64,000 bases of DNA from Burkholderia cepacia (GTDB lineage: Bacteria > Pseudomonadota > Gammaproteobacteria > Burkholderiales > Burkholderiaceae), in contig NZ_LDWR01000001.1 in assembly GCF_001039005.1 (NCBI RefSeq), forward strand, positions 1-64,000, read 5' to 3'. The position numbers were made by a program, and so were the translations under genes. Every line of letters begins with the position of its first letter. Within the stretch, counting starts at the first letter, position 1. A model generated the notes under the pieces. The model had not been told where the DNA came from and did no database searches. It was given only the letters and a program-made list of their open reading frames with translations. This document shows positions 8,681-20,064 of this stretch, one piece after another.

Positions 8681-9385
8681 TTAACTGTTGGCTTCACGGT
8701 CGAGCGTGTCGCGCGGCTGGTGCCGCACGTCGGTGCCCTTCACGATGTAGATGATGAATTCAGCGATGTTCTTCGCGTGGTCGCCGATCCGTTCGATCGC
8801 CTTCGCGATGAACAGGTATTCGAGGCCGACCGAGATCGTGCGCGGGTCTTCCTGCATGTACGACACGAGCTTGCGCACGAACGCGCGGAATTCCAGGTCG
8901 ATTTCCTTGTCGTCCTTGACGATCTGCGCGGCTGCGACCGTATCGAGGCGCGCGAACGCGTCGAGCGCGCGGCGCAGGATCGTCACGGCCATCTCGCCCG
9001 ACACCTTGATCTCGGCGATGTTGACCGCGCGCGCGGCCGGCTCGTCGACCAGACGGCGCACGCGCTTCGCGATCTTCTCGGCTTCGTCGCCGGCACGCTC
9101 GAGGTTCGTAATCGTTTTCGAAATCGACATCAAAAGACGCAGGTCGCGCGCGGCAGGCTGCCTCCGCGCGATGATGTTGCCGCACTCCTGGTCGATGTCG
9201 ACTTCCATCGCATTCAGCGTTTCCTCGGCCGTGATCACCTTCTCGGCCGCATCGCGATCGAATTCGTTCAGCGCGTACATCGCGCCGACGATCTGCGACT
9301 CGACGAGGCCGCCCATTTCCAGCACTTTCGACGACACGGCATTCAGGTCCGCGTCGAACTGACTCGACAGATGTTTATCCGACAT
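8681..9385 (-). CDS. phoU: Phosphate signalling complex protein PhoU
   Basis: A 234-aa all-helical cytoplasmic protein with two PhoU repeats (about residues 15-105 and 120-210), each with an E/DxxxD-type metal-binding pattern (for example EVDIDQECGNI; RIGDHAKNIAEF). It represses PhoR kinase activity when the Pst system is saturated with phosphate. The gene lies between pstB and phoB with an 18-nt gap after pstB, so it is translated from the same message. Confidence 0.96.
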   Translation of the reverse strand: MSDKHLSSQFDADLNAVSSKVLEMGGLVESQIVGAMYALNEFDRDAAEKVITAEETLNAMEVDIDQECGNIIARRQPAARDLRLLMSISKTITNLERAGDEAEKIAKRVRRLVDEPAARAVNIAEIKVSGEMAVTILRRALDAFARLDTVAAAQIVKDDKEIDLEFRAFVRKLVSYMQEDPRTISVGLEYLFIAKAIERIGDHAKNIAEFIIYIVKGTDVRHQPRDTLDREANS

Positions 9386-9403
9386 GGCTGTTGTTCTCCG
9401 TCA

Positions 9404-10252
9404 TCAGCCGAAGCGGCCGGTGATGTAGTCTTCCGTTTCCTTGCGCACCGGCTTGATGAAGATCTTTTCGGTTTCGCCGAACTCGATCAGCTCGCCCAGG
9501 TACATGTAGGCCGTGAAATCCGAGCAGCGCGCGGCCTGCTGCATGTTGTGCGTGACGATCACGACCGTGTAGTCGCTCTTCAGCTCCGCGATCAGCTCCT
9601 CGATGCGGCCCGTCGAGATCGGGTCGAGCGCCGAGCACGGCTCGTCGAGCAGCAGCACTTCCGGACGGATCGCGATGCCGCGCGCAATGCACAGACGCTG
9701 CTGCTGGCCGCCCGAGAGGCCGTAGCCGCTCTGGCCCAGCTTGTCCTTCACTTCGTTCCACAGCGCGGCCTTCGTGAGCGCCCACTCGACCCGGTCGTCC
9801 ATTTCCGAGCGCGTGAGCTTCTCGAACATCTTCACGCCGAACGCGATGTTGTCGTAGATCGACATCGGGAACGGGGTCGGCTTCTGGAACACCATGCCGA
9901 TACGCGCGCGCAGCAGCGAGATATCGCGCTTCGTCGTCAGCAGGTTCTCGCCGTCCATCAGGATTTCGCCTTCGGCGCGCTGCTCCGGATAGAGCGCGAA
10001 CATCTTGTTGAACGTGCGCAGCAGCGTCGACTTGCCGCAGCCCGACGGGCCGATGAACGCCGTCACCTTCCCTTCGGGAATGCGCAGGTTGATGTTCTTC
10101 AGCGCATGGAACTTGTTGTAGAAGAAGTTGAGGTTGTTGACCTCGATCTTCGCGTTCAGCGGCTCGAGCGAGCGGCCGCTCGCCGCTTCTTGCGTGCCGG
10201 CGGGCGCCGCAGTGCGCTCGACAGGATTCAGGTGGCTTTCTGCCATATTCAT
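9404..10252 (-). CDS. pstB: Phosphate ABC transporter ATP-binding protein PstB
   Basis: A 282-aa ABC ATPase that energises the PstCA permease. It shows Walker [10 protein letters not shown] near residue 70, Q loop [16 protein letters not shown], signature [14 protein letters not shown], Walker [14 protein letters not shown] and switch histidine [13 protein letters not shown]. It is about 25 residues longer at the N-terminus than E. coli PstB (257 aa), a poorly conserved extension rich in Ala. GGAG precedes the ATG at 10252 by 8 nt; ATG 10246 is also possible. It is 15 nt after pstA. Confidence 0.97.
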   Translation of the reverse strand: MNMAESHLNPVERTAAPAGTQEAASGRSLEPLNAKIEVNNLNFFYNKFHALKNINLRIPEGKVTAFIGPSGCGKSTLLRTFNKMFALYPEQRAEGEILMDGENLLTTKRDISLLRARIGMVFQKPTPFPMSIYDNIAFGVKMFEKLTRSEMDDRVEWALTKAALWNEVKDKLGQSGYGLSGGQQQRLCIARGIAIRPEVLLLDEPCSALDPISTGRIEELIAELKSDYTVVIVTHNMQQAARCSDFTAYMYLGELIEFGETEKIFIKPVRKETEDYITGRFG

Positions 10253-10267
10253 CGGATTGCTCCGCCG

Positions 10268-11161
10268 TTACTTTTTCGAGAAGATCGAGCGCGCCAGGAT
10301 ATTCAGTCCGAGCACCCCGAGCGTAATCAGGAACACGCCCGCCCACGCGAGCGACTGCCATTCCGCGAACGGGCTCATCGCGAACTTGTAGATCGTGACG
10401 GGCAGGTTGGCCATCGGCTGGCTCATGTCCCACGAGAAGAACTGGTTCGACAGCGCGGTGAACAGCAGCGGCGCCGTTTCGCCGGCGATCCGCGCGACCG
10501 CCAGCAGCACGCCCGTGATGATGCCGCCCACCGAGGCGCGCAGCGTGATCTTCAGCACCATTCGCCACTTCGGCGTGCCGAGTGCGAAAGCTGCTTCGCG
10601 CAGCGCGTTCGGCACGAGCTTCAGCATGTTCTCGGTCGTGCGGATCACGATCGGAATCTGCAGCAGCGCGAGCGAGATGACGCCGGCCCAGCCCGAAAAG
10701 CGTCCCGACTTCGCGACGACGAGCGCGTACACGAACAGGCCGATGACGATCGACGGCGCCGACAGCAGGATGTCGTTGATGAAGCGGATCGTGCTCGCCA
10801 GCAGGTTCTTCTGGCCGTATTCGGCGAGATAGACGCCCGCGAGGATGCCGATCGGCGTGCCGACCAGCGTGCCGAACCCGCACAGCAACAGGCTGCCGAC
10901 GATCGCGTTCGCGAGACCGCCGCCTTCGGTGTTCGGTGCCGGCGTCGATTCGGTGAACAGCTGCAGCGACAGGCCGCCGATACCGAGGTGCAGCGTCGTG
11001 TACAGGATCCACACGAGCCACAGCAGGCCGAATGCCATGGCGCCGAGCGATGCGGCGAGCGCGATCGCGTTGACGGCCTTGCGCTTGCGCTGCAGGCGGT
11101 TGCGCATCGCTTCGAGCACGGCGCCGTTCGGCCCCGGGAAATTCATGATGGGCTCGCTCAT
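10268..11161 (-). CDS. pstA: Phosphate ABC transporter permease PstA
   Basis: A 297-aa inner-membrane permease with about six hydrophobic segments and the binding-protein-dependent transport motif around [20 protein letters not shown]. It pairs with PstC to form the phosphate channel. The start overlaps the pstC stop as ATGA (11158-11161), indicating translational coupling. A longer frame upstream lies inside pstC and is not real. Confidence 0.96.
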   Translation of the reverse strand: MSEPIMNFPGPNGAVLEAMRNRLQRKRKAVNAIALAASLGAMAFGLLWLVWILYTTLHLGIGGLSLQLFTESTPAPNTEGGGLANAIVGSLLLCGFGTLVGTPIGILAGVYLAEYGQKNLLASTIRFINDILLSAPSIVIGLFVYALVVAKSGRFSGWAGVISLALLQIPIVIRTTENMLKLVPNALREAAFALGTPKWRMVLKITLRASVGGIITGVLLAVARIAGETAPLLFTALSNQFFSWDMSQPMANLPVTIYKFAMSPFAEWQSLAWAGVFLITLGVLGLNILARSIFSKK

Positions 11162-12144
11162 TTCTTGCCCTCTCCCTTCTCGAGACGAAGCAGCAGCAGT
11201 TTGGAGATGGACAGCACGATGAACGTGATCACGAACAGGATCAGGCCGAGTTCCATCAGGGCGGATGTATGCAGGCCCGGCTGCGCTTCCGCGAATTCGT
11301 TCGCGAGCGCCGACGTGATGCTGTTGCCCGGCGCGAACAGCGACACGCTGTCGAGCAGGTTCGTGTTGCCGATCACGAACGTCACGGCCATCGTTTCGCC
11401 GAGCGCACGGCCGAGGCCGAGCATCACGCCGCCGATCACGCCGGTCTTCGTATAAGGCAGCACGACCTTCCACATCACTTCCCAGGTCGTGCAACCGATC
11501 CCGTATGCCGATTCCTTCAGCAGCACGGGCGTGACCTCGAACACGTCGCGCATCACCGATGCGATGTACGGGATGATCATGATCGCGAGGATCACGCCGG
11601 CCGCGAGAATGCCGATGCCGATCGGCGGGCCGGCAGTCAGCGGACCGAGCACCCACACGTCCTTGAACAGGCGGCCCAGCGGCTTCTGGAAGTATTCGGC
11701 GAAGATCGGCGCGAACACCAGCAGCCCCCACATGCCGTACACGATCGACGGGATCGCGGCGAGCAGCTCGATCGCGATGCCGAGCGGACGGCGCAGCCAC
11801 ACGGGCGACAGCTCGGTGAGGAACAGTGCGATGCCGAAGCTGACGGGCACCGCGATGATGAGCGCAATGACCGACGTCACGATCGTGCCGTAGATCGGCA
11901 CGAGTGCGCCGTAGACGTCCGAGTTGGGATCCCACTCGGATTGCCACAGGAAGCCGAGGCCGAACTTCTGGATGGTCGGCATCGACGCAATGATCAGGGA
12001 AACGATGATCCCGCCCAGCAGCAGCAGGGTCACGATCGCGGCGAGCCGTGCGAGGCCGCCAAATACAACGTCCCCGAGACGGCTCGGCGCGTGTTGCTGC
12101 GCAACGTCGGCGGACCGTGAGGACGTATAGGAAATATCAGACAT
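11158..12144 (-). CDS. pstC: Phosphate ABC transporter permease PstC
   Basis: A 328-aa inner-membrane permease with about six membrane segments and the loop [20 protein letters not shown] that contacts PstB. The start ATG at 12144 gives the usual N-terminus ([11 protein letters not shown]) and follows GCAGG; an 18-codon upstream extension is unsupported. A strong hairpin lies in the 94-nt gap after pstS, which would let pstS mRNA accumulate above the permease genes. Confidence 0.96.
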   Translation of the reverse strand: MSDISYTSSRSADVAQQHAPSRLGDVVFGGLARLAAIVTLLLLGGIIVSLIIASMPTIQKFGLGFLWQSEWDPNSDVYGALVPIYGTIVTSVIALIIAVPVSFGIALFLTELSPVWLRRPLGIAIELLAAIPSIVYGMWGLLVFAPIFAEYFQKPLGRLFKDVWVLGPLTAGPPIGIGILAAGVILAIMIIPYIASVMRDVFEVTPVLLKESAYGIGCTTWEVMWKVVLPYTKTGVIGGVMLGLGRALGETMAVTFVIGNTNLLDSVSLFAPGNSITSALANEFAEAQPGLHTSALMELGLILFVITFIVLSISKLLLLRLEKGEGKK

Positions 12145-12197
12145 GGGTGCCTGCTTTTGAGTGCCGGGCGCCGTGACGCCCGGCTTTACCGCACACA

Positions 12198-12222
12198 CTG
12201 CCCGACCGGTGCGGTCGGGCAG
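12198..12222 (-). other. Strong intercistronic hairpin between pstS and pstC
   Basis: A perfect 11-bp stem CTGCCCGACCG / CGGTCGGGCAG around a GTG loop, about 17 nt after the pstS stop. There is no T run on the minus strand, so it is probably an mRNA-stabilising or partial-termination element rather than a full terminator. Such elements commonly raise expression of binding-protein genes over permease genes. Confidence 0.7.
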
Positions 12223-12238
12223 CGAACCGCTGCATTGC

Positions 12239-13273
12239 TTACTCGGTGGCGACCGACTTGCCCGATGCGTCCGTCACCTTCGCCTTCCACTGCTTGCGGA
12301 TTTCCGTCTCCACCGCCGGCGGCAGCGAGATGTAGTCGAGGCTGTCAGCAGCCTTCTCGCCGTTCTTGAACGCCCAGCTGAAGAACTTCAGCGTTTCCGC
12401 GCCCTGCTCCGGCTTGTCCTGCTTCGCGTGCAGCAGCACGAACGTCGCGCCGACGACCGGCCATGCTTCCTTGCCCGGCTGGTTCGTCAGGATCTGGTAG
12501 AACGACTTCGACCAGTTCGCGCCGGCAGCAGCGGCCTTGAACGTTTCCGTCTTCGGCTCGACCACCGTGCCCGTCGAGTTCTTCAGCGCGGTGTAGACCA
12601 TGTTGTTCTTCTTCGCGTACGCCCACTCGACGTAGCCGATCGCGCCCGGCAGGCGCTGCACGAAGGCCGCGACGCCGTCGTTGCCCTTGCCGCCCGTGCC
12701 CGTCGGCCAGTTGACCGTCGTGCCTTCGCCGATCTTCGACTTCCAGTCTTCGTTGACCTTCGACAGATAGTTCGTCCAGATGAAGCTCGTGCCCGAGCCG
12801 TCAGCACGGCGAACGACCGCGATGTCCGTATCCGGCAGCTTGACCTTCGGGTTCAGCGCGGCGATCGCCGGGTCGTTCCACTTCTTGATCTTGCCGAGGT
12901 AGATGTCGCCGAGCACCGGGCCCGACAGCGTCAGCTCGCCTGCCTTCACGCCCGGCACGTTGACGACCGGCACCACGCCGCCCACCACCGTCGGGAACTG
13001 GAACAGGCCTTCCTTCGCGAGCTCGTCATCCTTCAGCGGAGCGTCCGAACCGGCAAAATCGACCGTCTTTGCGTTGATCTGCTTCAGGCCGCCCGACGAA
13101 CCGATACCTTGATAGTTGACCTTTGCACCGCCGGTCTGCTGATAGTCAGCAGCCCATTTCGTATAGATCGGCATCGCGAACGTGCTGCCTGCGCCCGTGA
13201 TGTCGGCGGCTTGCGCGGCAACGGCGAAAAGCGCGCCAGCCAGGCCGGCAATCGCGGTTTGCATCAATTTCAT
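12239..13273 (-). CDS. pstS: Periplasmic phosphate-binding protein PstS
   Basis: A 344-aa high-affinity phosphate-binding protein of the Pst transporter. It has a Sec signal peptide of about 22 residues (cleavage after AAQA), then [16 protein letters not shown], the typical mature start with phosphate-contacting Ser/Thr. Other binding-site elements are GSSGGLKQI and [23 protein letters not shown] precedes the ATG by 6 nt. It is the first gene of pstSCAB-phoU-phoBR and carries two upstream Pho boxes. Confidence 0.97.
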   Translation of the reverse strand: MKLMQTAIAGLAGALFAVAAQAADITGAGSTFAMPIYTKWAADYQQTGGAKVNYQGIGSSGGLKQINAKTVDFAGSDAPLKDDELAKEGLFQFPTVVGGVVPVVNVPGVKAGELTLSGPVLGDIYLGKIKKWNDPAIAALNPKVKLPDTDIAVVRRADGSGTSFIWTNYLSKVNEDWKSKIGEGTTVNWPTGTGGKGNDGVAAFVQRLPGAIGYVEWAYAKKNNMVYTALKNSTGTVVEPKTETFKAAAAGANWSKSFYQILTNQPGKEAWPVVGATFVLLHAKQDKPEQGAETLKFFSWAFKNGEKAADSLDYISLPPAVETEIRKQWKAKVTDASGKSVATE

Positions 13274-13313
13274 GAGACCTCCAGTGTGTGAGCGGATGAC
13301 TACGGCACCGCGA

Positions 13314-13379
13314 AGGTTAGGGGCTCCTCATGACGGTAATGTGACAATCGATGAAACTGGCGTGACAGTAACATGACTG
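13314..13379 (-). promoter_or_regulatory. pstS promoter with two Pho boxes
   Basis: On the minus strand, box 1 (13362-13379) reads CAGTCATGTTACTGTCAC and box 2 (13330-13347) reads TTGTCACATTACCGTCAT. Both have two near-CTGTCAT repeats at an 11-bp period, and the boxes are 32 bp apart (three helical turns). Exactly 10 bp after box 2 lies TAACCT (13314-13319), a good -10 at the distance known for PhoB-activated promoters, where the box replaces the -35. The pstS ATG is 41 bp further on. Confidence 0.88.
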
Positions 13380-13656
13380 GTTGAAAGGCAGTAGCGGGTG
13401 CGGCGCGAGCGGCGCCTGGACGGCGTCGGTACGGCGTCGGTACGGCGATGGCGGCAAGAATTGCCTGCCCGGCGGAGAGGGTGCGGACCCCCGTTTGAAG
13501 GATCTGCGGACGGATCGTAGCGCAGCGTCGGCGGGACGGGAAGCCCCAGCCCGCGGCGAGCGCAATATAAGGGGTCTGAAGATTTCCCCGGTCAGGCAAT
13601 GCGTTTGTCGAGGCGCCCCTCTATTAGATAGCGCAAACCTTTGCGTCTGACGAAAT
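13380..13656. other. Gene-free stretch upstream of the pst promoter
   Basis: GC-rich spacer between the Pho boxes and the glmM terminator. Open frames cross it, but none has a ribosome site plus recognisable protein features. It contains a direct repeat (two copies of a CGGCGTCGGTA-type sequence near 13421-13445). I see no RNA gene. Confidence 0.5.
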
Positions 13657-13679
13657 TGCGGCGCCTGAAAGGCGCCGCA
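13657..13679 (-). terminator. Probable glmM terminator
   Basis: TGCGGCGCC (13657-13665), loop TGAAA, GGCGCCGCA (13671-13679), followed on the minus strand by ATTTCG. Strong stem but a short T tract. It lies about 60 nt after the glmM stop. Confidence 0.6.
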
Positions 13680-13740
13680 TGCCGGTCCACCGGGGGAGCC
13701 GGCGCCGGGCGGCCGGACCGCCCCGCACCGCTGCCGTGCG

Positions 13741-15096
13741 TCAAGTTGTCGCGGCGCGCACCGCGTCAGCGATTGTCTCCGCATGGTGAACCGCATCGGC
13801 TGCCTGCTGCGCTTCGACCATCACGCGCAGCACGGGCTCCGTGCCCGATGCGCGGATCAGCACACGGCCGCTGCCGGCGAGCGCGGCTTCGGCTGCGTCG
13901 ATCGCGGCGCGAATCGACGTGCTGCCCTTCCAGTCGGCGCCCGGCTTCATCCGCACGTTGATCAGCTTCTGCGGGAACAGCGTGACGCCGTCGAGCATCT
14001 GTGCGAGCGTCCGACCGCTGCGCTTCAGCGCGGCCAGCACCAGCAGTGCCGACACGATGCCGTCGCCGGTCGAGTGCCGGTCGAGCGACAGGATGTGGCC
14101 CGAGCCTTCCGCGCCGAGCTGCCAGCCGTGCTCGCGCAACTGTTCGAGCACGTAGCGGTCGCCGACCGCCGCACGGACGAACTTCACGCCCTCGCGCTGC
14201 AGCGCGACTTCGACGGCGAGGTTCGTCATCAGCGTGCCGACCGCGCCGTCGACCTTGCCGTCGGTCGCGATCCGGTCCTTCACGAGCACGTAGAGCAGCT
14301 CGTCGCCGTTGTACAGGCGACCCGCTGCGTCGACGACCTGCAGGCGGTCGGCATCGCCGTCGAGCGCAATGCCGAGATCGGCGTGGTTCGCACGCACCGC
14401 GCGCACCAGCGCGTCCGGCGCGGTCGCGCCGACGCCGTCGTTGATGTTGAAACCGTTCGGCGCGACGCCGATCGGGATCACGTCCGCGCCGAGCTCGTGG
14501 AACACGTGCGGCGCGATCTGGTACGCGGCGCCGTGCGCGCAATCGATCACGAGCTTCAGCCCGCGCAGGTCGAACGCGGCCGGGAACGTGCTCTTGCAGA
14601 ACTCGATGTAGCGGCCGGCCGCGTCGTCGAGGCGACGCGCCTTGCCGAGGCCGTCGGACGACGCGCATTCGAGCGGCTTGTCGAGCCACGCTTCTATCGC
14701 GGCTTCGGTGTCGTCGGGCAGCTTGTTGCCGTCGGCGGAGAAAAACTTGATCCCGTTGTCGTGATACGGGTTGTGCGACGCGCTGATCACGACGCCGGCC
14801 GACAGGCGCAGTGCGCGCGTCAGATACGCGACGCCCGGCGTCGGCATCGGGCCGGCCAGCATCACGTCGACGCCGGCCGCCGAGAATCCGGCCTCGAGCG
14901 CGGCCTCGAGCATGTAGCCCGACACGCGCGTGTCCTTGCCGATCAGCACGGTCGGACGCGAGCCTGCCGTGACATCGGCCGAGCTGGCCAGCACCTTGCC
15001 GGCCGCATAACCGAGGCGCAATACGAAGTCCGGCGTGATGGGCGCTTCGCCTACCGTGCCGCGAATGCCGTCCGTGCCGAAATATCGACGTCCCAT
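13741..15096 (-). CDS. glmM: Phosphoglucosamine mutase
   Basis: A 451-aa enzyme converting glucosamine-6-phosphate to glucosamine-1-phosphate for UDP-GlcNAc, peptidoglycan and LPS. The phosphoserine loop [17 protein letters not shown] places the catalytic serine near residue 107. The metal site is DGDADR (near 245) and the sugar-phosphate loop is [14 protein letters not shown] near the C-terminus. The ATG at 15096 follows AAGGAGG. It lies 27 nt downstream of folP in the conserved ftsH-folP-glmM order and is probably co-transcribed with folP. Confidence 0.97.
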   Translation of the reverse strand: MGRRYFGTDGIRGTVGEAPITPDFVLRLGYAAGKVLASSADVTAGSRPTVLIGKDTRVSGYMLEAALEAGFSAAGVDVMLAGPMPTPGVAYLTRALRLSAGVVISASHNPYHDNGIKFFSADGNKLPDDTEAAIEAWLDKPLECASSDGLGKARRLDDAAGRYIEFCKSTFPAAFDLRGLKLVIDCAHGAAYQIAPHVFHELGADVIPIGVAPNGFNINDGVGATAPDALVRAVRANHADLGIALDGDADRLQVVDAAGRLYNGDELLYVLVKDRIATDGKVDGAVGTLMTNLAVEVALQREGVKFVRAAVGDRYVLEQLREHGWQLGAEGSGHILSLDRHSTGDGIVSALLVLAALKRSGRTLAQMLDGVTLFPQKLINVRMKPGADWKGSTSIRAAIDAAEAALAGSGRVLIRASGTEPVLRVMVEAQQAADAVHHAETIADAVRAATT

Positions 15097-15123
15097 GGGG
15101 TCCTTCCTCCTTCGTCTTCTGAC

Positions 15124-16017
15124 TTATCGTTGCCGCGCGGCTTCGCGCACGGCATTCCAGACTTTCAGTGCATCGACCGTCGCCGCGACGTCGTGCACGC
15201 GCACGATCGCGGCACCGCGCTCGACCGCGCACAATGCGGCCGCCACGCTCGCCACGACGCGCTCCATCGGCGGCTTGCCGCCGATCACCGCGCCGAGCAT
15301 CGACTTGCGCGACATGCCCGCGAGTATCGGATAAGCGCGCCCGTCGGGCCGCGCGGGTGCCGTGTCCGGCAACGCGGCCAGCAGCGCATAGTTGTCGTCG
15401 ACGACCGCCTTGCCGAACCCGAAGCCGGGATCGACGCAGATCCGCTCCGGCGCGACGCCCGCATCGCGCAGCGCCTGCGCGCGCGCGGCGAGAAAATCGC
15501 GCACGTCGGTCACGACATCGTCGTAGTCGGGCTCGCCGACCTGCATCGTCTGCGGCTCGCCGAGCATGTGCATCGCGCACAACCCGCTGTTGCCGTCGCG
15601 CACCGCGTCGATCGCGCCCGGCTGGCGGAACCCCCAGATATCGTTGATCAGGTCCGCGCCGGCAGCCAGCGCTGCGCGCATCACGTCCGGCTTGTAGGTG
15701 TCGATCGACAGCGGCACGTTGAGCGGCCGCAGCGCCTCGACGAGCGGGATCACGCGCGCGAGTTCCTCGTCGAGCGGCACGGGCGGCGCGCCGGGGCGCG
15801 TCGATTCGCCGCCGATATCGAGGAGGTCGGCGCCTTCGGCAATCATCCGCTCGGCCTGGCGCAGCGCATCGTCGCGCGCGAGGAAGCGGCCGCCGTCGGA
15901 GAACGAATCGGGCGTTGCGTTAAGGATGCCCATCACGAGCGGGCGCTCGAACGTCAGCTCGAAGCGGCCGCAGCGCAGCGGCGCGGGAATCAACGGGGAA
16001 ACAGCGAAATCGGACAC
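15124..16017 (-). CDS. folP: Dihydropteroate synthase
   Basis: A 297-aa TIM-barrel enzyme of folate synthesis, the sulfonamide target. It has GILNATPDSFSDGG near residue 32, DIGGESTRPGA near residue 75 and SIDTYKPDVMRAAL further on. The first signature has Ala where many homologues have Val. I place the start at the GTG at 16017. The alternative GTG at 16065 lies inside the ftsH terminator hairpin and would add 16 unconserved residues. The resulting protein begins MSDFAVSPLIPAPLRCGRFE. No strong ribosome site is visible, so the exact start is uncertain. Confidence 0.95.
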   Translation of the reverse strand: MSDFAVSPLIPAPLRCGRFELTFERPLVMGILNATPDSFSDGGRFLARDDALRQAERMIAEGADLLDIGGESTRPGAPPVPLDEELARVIPLVEALRPLNVPLSIDTYKPDVMRAALAAGADLINDIWGFRQPGAIDAVRDGNSGLCAMHMLGEPQTMQVGEPDYDDVVTDVRDFLAARAQALRDAGVAPERICVDPGFGFGKAVVDDNYALLAALPDTAPARPDGRAYPILAGMSRKSMLGAVIGGKPPMERVVASVAAALCAVERGAAIVRVHDVAATVDALKVWNAVREAARQR

Positions 16018-16040
16018 AAGCGACTGGCGTGGATGAATGC

Positions 16041-16073
16041 AAAACGGGCCGGTGTGAAGCCACACCAGCCCGT
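16041..16073 (-). terminator. Intrinsic terminator between ftsH and folP
   Basis: On the minus strand, ACGGGCTGGTGTG pairs with CACACCGGCCCGT (one G-U pair) across a 4-nt loop, then TTTTG. It starts about 20 nt after the ftsH stop. Confidence 0.75.
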
Positions 16074-16093
16074 GAACGGTACTAAAGCGGAGA

Positions 16094-17992
<1,899 letters not shown>

Positions 17993-18158
17993 AGCACCAC
18001 TCCTTCACTCGTAGACGAGCGCCTACATTTTCCTTGCGGCGCCCCTCGGTCATTCTAATCCAGTCCGACCACCCTCGCCATAAGCATTGACAACCGCCGC
18101 GATAGCGCTTCGCTTGTCTGGCAAGGGCCGGAGCCCGTTTGCGGCACCCCGCTCCGCG

Positions 18159-18821
18159 TCAGCGCGGATGCTTCAGATGCCGACCCAAAATGAACGTTTC
18201 GGACGATTTGTCGCGGGACGCCTTGGGCTTGCGCGGCGCGACGGTCTTAAACTGCTGTTTGAATTTCTCGACGATCTGGCTGTAGCCGCTGCCGTGAAAA
18301 CATTTCACGAGCAGCGCACCATCCGGCTTCAGATGGTTCTGCGCGAATTCGAGCGCCAGATCGCAGAGATGCTCGATGCGCGCCGCGTCCGCCAGGGCCA
18401 CGCCGGATAGGTTGGGGGCCATGTCTGAAATAACAAGGTCCACCGGACGACCTTCGAGCACTTCCTCGAGCTGCTGGAGTACTTCTTCCTCGCGGAAGTC
18501 GCCCTGGATGAAGTGGACGTCGGCGATCGGCTCCATCGGCAGCAGGTCGAGCGCAATGATCGTGCCGTCGATGCCGCCCTCGCGCGCCGTGTCGCGCTTC
18601 TTGCCCTGCGCGAGCTTGTTGCGGGCATACTGGCTCCAGCTGCCCGGCGTCGCGCCGAGGTCGACGATCACCTGGCCCGGACGGACCAGCTTGTCCTGCT
18701 CGTCGATTTCCTTCAGCTTGTACGCGGCGCGCGCGCGATAGCCCTCCCGCTGCGCCATTTTGACGTACGGGTCGTTGATGTGGTCGTGCAGCCAGTTCTG
18801 GTTAAAGCGGTTTTTTGCCAT
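18159..18821 (-). CDS. rlmE: 23S rRNA 2'-O-ribose methyltransferase RlmE (FtsJ/RrmJ)
   Basis: A 220-aa SAM-dependent enzyme that methylates U2552 of 23S rRNA. It shows the SAM motif [16 protein letters not shown] near residue 70, [18 protein letters not shown] near 145, and the KDKE-type catalytic set (N-terminal Lys of [20 protein letters not shown]). It precedes ftsH in the usual ftsJ-ftsH order with 166 nt between. It is divergent from the YhbY gene, a common bacterial arrangement. Confidence 0.95.
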   Translation of the reverse strand: MAKNRFNQNWLHDHINDPYVKMAQREGYRARAAYKLKEIDEQDKLVRPGQVIVDLGATPGSWSQYARNKLAQGKKRDTAREGGIDGTIIALDLLPMEPIADVHFIQGDFREEEVLQQLEEVLEGRPVDLVISDMAPNLSGVALADAARIEHLCDLALEFAQNHLKPDGALLVKCFHGSGYSQIVEKFKQQFKTVAPRKPKASRDKSSETFILGRHLKHPR

Positions 18822-19014
18822 TCGAGAGAGAGATTGCTGCCATTTGCTTCGTGAAGCCGCGCTTTTAGCGGATAATACGCGTCTTCTTCGCGCGGCTGCG
18901 GCCCCTTTTCGGGTCCAAGCCGCGATTTTACGTGGTTTCGGCGCACGGCTGACGCGGTAACTTCCCGCGATCGCTTTTCAGGCAGTGCGCCCTTATTTAG
19001 ATTTCGACATTCCC

Positions 19015-19542
19015 ATGCCCGCCCTTTCGCTTTCTCCCGCCGAGCGCTCCGCGCTGCGCTCCCAGGCCCATGCGCTCAAGCCCGTCGTGCTGATCGGGGC
19101 CGAAGGGCTGACCGACGCCGTGCTGAAAGAAATCAAGGTGCACCTCGGCGCGCACCAGCTGATCAAGATTCGCGTGTTCGGCGACGAACGCGACGAACGC
19201 GTCGCCATCTATGACGAGATCTGCGACCGCCTGAGCGCGGCGCCGATCCAGCACATCGGCAAGCTGCTGGTGATCTGGAAGCCCGAAGCCGCCGCGGCTG
19301 CTCCGGCCCGCGGCCGTCGTGCCGGCACGCTGCCGAGCGCGGCCGAAGCCGCCGACGACAAGAAAGGCCGCGCACCGCGCACCGTCAAGGTCGTCAAGGT
19401 GTCGCCGAACGCCAGCCCCGTGCGTCGCCCGAAGCCGACGAAGGTCGTCGTGCGCGGCAACGAGCGCGTGACGGCGGGCGGCAACGTGAAGCGCGCGAAA
19501 AAGCGCCAGGCAAGCACCAAGCGGCCGTTCCAGGACAAGTAA
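19015..19542 (+). CDS. YhbY family RNA-binding protein (CRM domain) with basic tail
   Basis: A 175-aa protein. Residues 1-95 form a CRM/YhbY domain linked to ribosome assembly (LSPAERSALRSQAHALKPVV, VLIGAEGLTDAVLKEI and a GxxG-type loop). The remaining 80 residues are a long Lys/Arg-rich, low-complexity tail (RAPRTVKVVKVSPN, RAKKRQASTKRPF) absent from E. coli YhbY (97 aa). The tail probably adds non-specific RNA binding. The ATG at 19015 gives the normal domain start. It is divergent from rlmE, another ribosome maturation gene. Confidence 0.88.
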   Translation: MPALSLSPAERSALRSQAHALKPVVLIGAEGLTDAVLKEIKVHLGAHQLIKIRVFGDERDERVAIYDEICDRLSAAPIQHIGKLLVIWKPEAAAAAPARGRRAGTLPSAAEAADDKKGRAPRTVKVVKVSPNASPVRRPKPTKVVVRGNERVTAGGNVKRAKKRQASTKRPFQDK

Positions 19543-19591
19543 ATCGCGGATGCGGCATGGCGCACGCCGTGCCGCCCTGCCCGCGCGGCGC

Positions 19592-20050
19592 TCAGGCGTC
19601 GCGCGCCGGCAGACGCCAGATCAGCATCAGCCCCAGCACACTCTCGACGAGGTAGAACACGCTCGAGACGCCGTGCAGCATCCCGAAGCGACTCGCGTAC
19701 GGCGAGTTGGCGATATCGGTGCCCGCGTCCATCGCGGCCACCCGCAGCGCATTCATGAACGGCTGCAGCGCGAAATACCCGATCAGCACGCACACGACCA
19801 TCGCGGCGACGATCCAGCGCACGCGGCGATATTCGCTGCTGCCGTGCCGCACCTGCTGGTTCGACAACGCGAGCAGCAGCACGCCGCACACGACGCCGAG
19901 GATCGCCTCGATACGGAACAGCTGGGCGGCGACCGAACCGGCCGTCATCCGCTCCAGCGTCTTGAACAACACGGGCGCGACCGCATACCCGATCGTCAGC
20001 AGGCTGCCGACCCACACGGCCGACAGCAGACGGAACACGCGATGCGGCAT
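19592..20050 (-). CDS. DUF4149 family membrane protein
   Basis: A 152-aa integral membrane protein with four hydrophobic segments (about residues 7-27, 47-65, 78-98 and 128-145). The general pattern (RLLSAVWVGSLLTIGYAVAPVLFKTL) is that of the DUF4149 group, whose function is unknown. GGGG lies 7 nt before the ATG at 20050. It follows greA by 14 nt in the same direction and is probably read from the same message. The family call is from memory of the N-terminal pattern. Confidence 0.7.
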   Translation of the reverse strand: MPHRVFRLLSAVWVGSLLTIGYAVAPVLFKTLERMTAGSVAAQLFRIEAILGVVCGVLLLALSNQQVRHGSSEYRRVRWIVAAMVVCVLIGYFALQPFMNALRVAAMDAGTDIANSPYASRFGMLHGVSSVFYLVESVLGLMLIWRLPARDA

Positions 20051-20064
20051 CACGTCGCCCCGCT

